A stretch of DNA of 64,000 nt, taken from Sphingomonas swuensis. Its GTDB lineage: Bacteria; Pseudomonadota; Alphaproteobacteria; Sphingomonadales; Sphingomonadaceae. The notes under the pieces were generated by a model, which had not been told where the DNA came from, ran no database searches, and worked only from the letters and a program-made list of their open reading frames with translations. Location: positions 1,696,001 through 1,760,000 of the forward strand of contig NZ_BAABBQ010000001.1 in assembly GCF_039538045.1 (NCBI RefSeq), written 5' to 3'. How positions within the stretch are numbered: position 1 is the first letter of the stretch; the number at the start of each line of letters is the position of its first letter. Shown here piece by piece: positions 60,623-64,000 of the stretch. The position numbers were made by a program, and so were the translations under genes.

Positions 60623-61240
60623 TCAGGCCTTGCGGTAGCGCCACAACAGTAGCGGCCGCTGCATCAGCAGACCGGCCAGGAAGCCGCCGACGTGTGCCGG
60701 GGTTGCAAGCAGCAGTCCCTGCTGGCCGGCGACCCAGCCGACCATCACCTGCAGCACCGCCCAGCTGATCGCCAGCCAGACAATATTGATCCAGCGGTTG
60801 GTCCGCGGATTGTCGCTGATCCGCCGCGCCCGCCCGAAGCTCAGCGCATAGGCTCCGATCAGCCCGCTGATCGCACCGCTCGCGCCGATCACCGGAGCGA
60901 CCCCCTGCGGGTCGGCAAGCCACTGCGCAAGCATCGCCGCGTAGGCGCTGACGGCATAGATGGTCAGCGTTCCCGCGCGGCCGAGAATCCGCTCCACCGC
61001 CAGCCCGCACCAGGCAAGCATCAGCATGTTGAAGCCGAGGTGGAGCAGCCCGCCGTGGATCAGCGTCGCACTGAGCGGGGTGAGCACCGCCGGCACTGCG
61101 CCCGGAATCGCCAACAGCCCGCTGACCCGCGCCGGGACGAAGGCCATCGCGCCGATTGCCGCGTCGCTGAAGCCGGCGAGGATGCTGACCACCGCGGTGA
61201 CGATCAGCAGCCAGATGGTGGCGGTCGAGGGAAGCTTCAC
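60623..61240 (-). CDS. Rhomboid family intramembrane serine protease
   Basis: 205 residues from a GTG at 61240, just after the greA stop; further upstream starts would lie inside greA. Six hydrophobic helices. The rhomboid catalytic serine is in GASGAISGLIGAYA (GxSG), the oxyanion asparagine in HGGLLHLGFNM and the histidine in AHVGGFLAG. It cleaves membrane proteins within the bilayer. Targets unknown. Downstream of greA and convergent with DUF4170. Confidence 0.9.
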   Translation of the reverse strand: MKLPSTATIWLLIVTAVVSILAGFSDAAIGAMAFVPARVSGLLAIPGAVPAVLTPLSATLIHGGLLHLGFNMLMLAWCGLAVERILGRAGTLTIYAVSAYAAMLAQWLADPQGVAPVIGASGAISGLIGAYALSFGRARRISDNPRTNRWINIVWLAISWAVLQVMVGWVAGQQGLLLATPAHVGGFLAGLLMQRPLLLWRYRKA

Positions 61241-61250
61241 CGGGCTAGGT

Positions 61251-61724
61251 TCAAATGAACTCGATCCCCGCAATCTCGTAGTAGCGATCGCCGCTCGGCG
61301 TCGTCACTTCGACCTCGTCGCCGACCTGGCGCCCGATCAGGGCCCGGCCGAGCGGCGAATTGTAGCTGATCCGACCGACCTTGGCGTCGGCTTCCTGCTG
61401 GCCGACGAGCTGGTAGCGGACCTTCTTGTCGTCCTCGTCGACGAGATTGACCGTCGCCCCGAACACCACCTTGTCGCCCGACAGGGTCGTCGGATCGATC
61501 ACCAGCGCGCGCGCCAGCCGGTCCTCGATGTCGCCGATCTGCGCCTCGACCTGACCCTGCCGCTCCTTGGCGGCATGATATTCGGCGTTTTCGGAGAGAT
61601 CGCCGTGGGCGCGCGCTTCCTCGATCGCGTCGACGATCTGCGGGCGCTCGGCCTTGAGGCGCTTCAGTTCGTCCTCGAGGCTCCGATAGCCTTCGGCCAG
61701 CATCGGCACCTTTTCACTCGCCAT
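61251..61724 (-). CDS. greA: Transcription elongation factor GreA
   Basis: 157 residues from the ATG at 61724. Rescues backtracked RNA polymerase by stimulating RNA cleavage. N-terminal coiled coil with [21 protein letters not shown], whose acidic tip residues reach the active site, and a C-terminal FKBP-like domain with [22 protein letters not shown]. Follows carB, 81 bp away; carA-carB-greA order is common in this group. Confidence 0.97.
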   Translation of the reverse strand: MASEKVPMLAEGYRSLEDELKRLKAERPQIVDAIEEARAHGDLSENAEYHAAKERQGQVEAQIGDIEDRLARALVIDPTTLSGDKVVFGATVNLVDEDDKKVRYQLVGQQEADAKVGRISYNSPLGRALIGRQVGDEVEVTTPSGDRYYEIAGIEFI

Positions 61725-61805
61725 CGTCCCCGGTCCTTCTCTCTTCTCAATAGCTTCCCTGCGCGGTCGGGCCGCGTCGTGCATGCCAGCTTGTTGGGGA
61801 AACCC

Positions 61806-64000
<2,195 letters not shown>

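Overview
The window is high-GC (roughly two thirds G+C), gene-dense chromosomal DNA. Gene content and order point to an alphaproteobacterium of the Sphingomonadales, probably Sphingomonadaceae of the Sphingomonas/Sphingomicrobium type. The indications are CpdR, TrcR, DUF1192 and DUF4170 proteins, the eno-ftsB-pdhA-pdhB and carB-greA orders, the xseB-ispA-coaD-cyclophilin-queA block, a CrtW/CrtX carotenoid pair and EcfG-type promoters. It looks like ordinary core chromosome: no transposase, integrase, phage, CRISPR or restriction genes are visible. No gap between genes exceeds about 215 bp, so no long non-coding stretch needs separate description.

Layout. 1-5.6 kb (minus): serine hydrolase (cut by the window edge), dnaJ, dnaK with a good RpoH promoter, then fabG-fabD. 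5.7-13.2 kb: an APC permease, a Rieske oxygenase, folE, an FAD protein, tRNA-Arg(CCU), a nitrilase-family hydrolase with grxC, comF divergent from a methyltransferase, and a Flp pilin. 13.2-22 kb: an M48 protease behind an EcfG-type promoter, cpdR, N-formylglutamate amidohydrolase, SapC, an RhlE-like helicase, ArsC, small hypotheticals and a GST. 22-29.2 kb: tgt and the xseB-ispA-coaD-cyclophilin-queA operon, with a plus-strand trio (TauE-like exporter, crtW, crtX) sitting between queA and tgt. 29.2-35.9 kb: trcR, quinone oxidoreductase, DUF1192, clpA, a short SLC13 transporter and a lipoprotein. 35.9-41.9 kb: a TupA-like ATP-grasp, an M28 peptidase, a GST, a dienelactone hydrolase and membrane proteins. 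41.9-45.7 kb: a Bax-inhibitor-1 protein divergent from a tight operon of DUF350, lipoprotein, YjfC-like ATP-grasp, K+ channel and thpR, with a palindromic operator candidate between them. 45.7-51.3 kb: msrB, a beta-barrel protein, a fasciclin/RskA/SigK group, a DmdC-type acyl-CoA dehydrogenase and a lipoprotein. 51.4-58.4 kb: purF, def, pdhB, a secreted protein, pdhA, ftsB, eno. 58.5-60.4 kb: a four-gene membrane-protein operon behind an EcfG-type promoter and ahead of a strong terminator. 60.4-64 kb: DUF4170, rhomboid, greA and carB (cut by the window edge).

The genes connect through several themes. Proteostasis and stress: DnaKJ, ClpA, M48, MsrB, CpdR and the EcfG-driven operon. Isoprenoids and carotenoids: IspA makes farnesyl-PP, CrtW ketolates and CrtX glucosylates the carotenoid. 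Central metabolism: enolase, pyruvate dehydrogenase, PurF, CarB. tRNA modification: QueA and Tgt for queuosine. The most interesting systems are the YjfL/YjfM/YjfC/K+-channel operon with its operator, the EcfG-driven YqjD/YqjE-like operon, the SigK/RskA/fasciclin group, and the carotenoid genes placed inside a conserved tRNA-modification neighbourhood.
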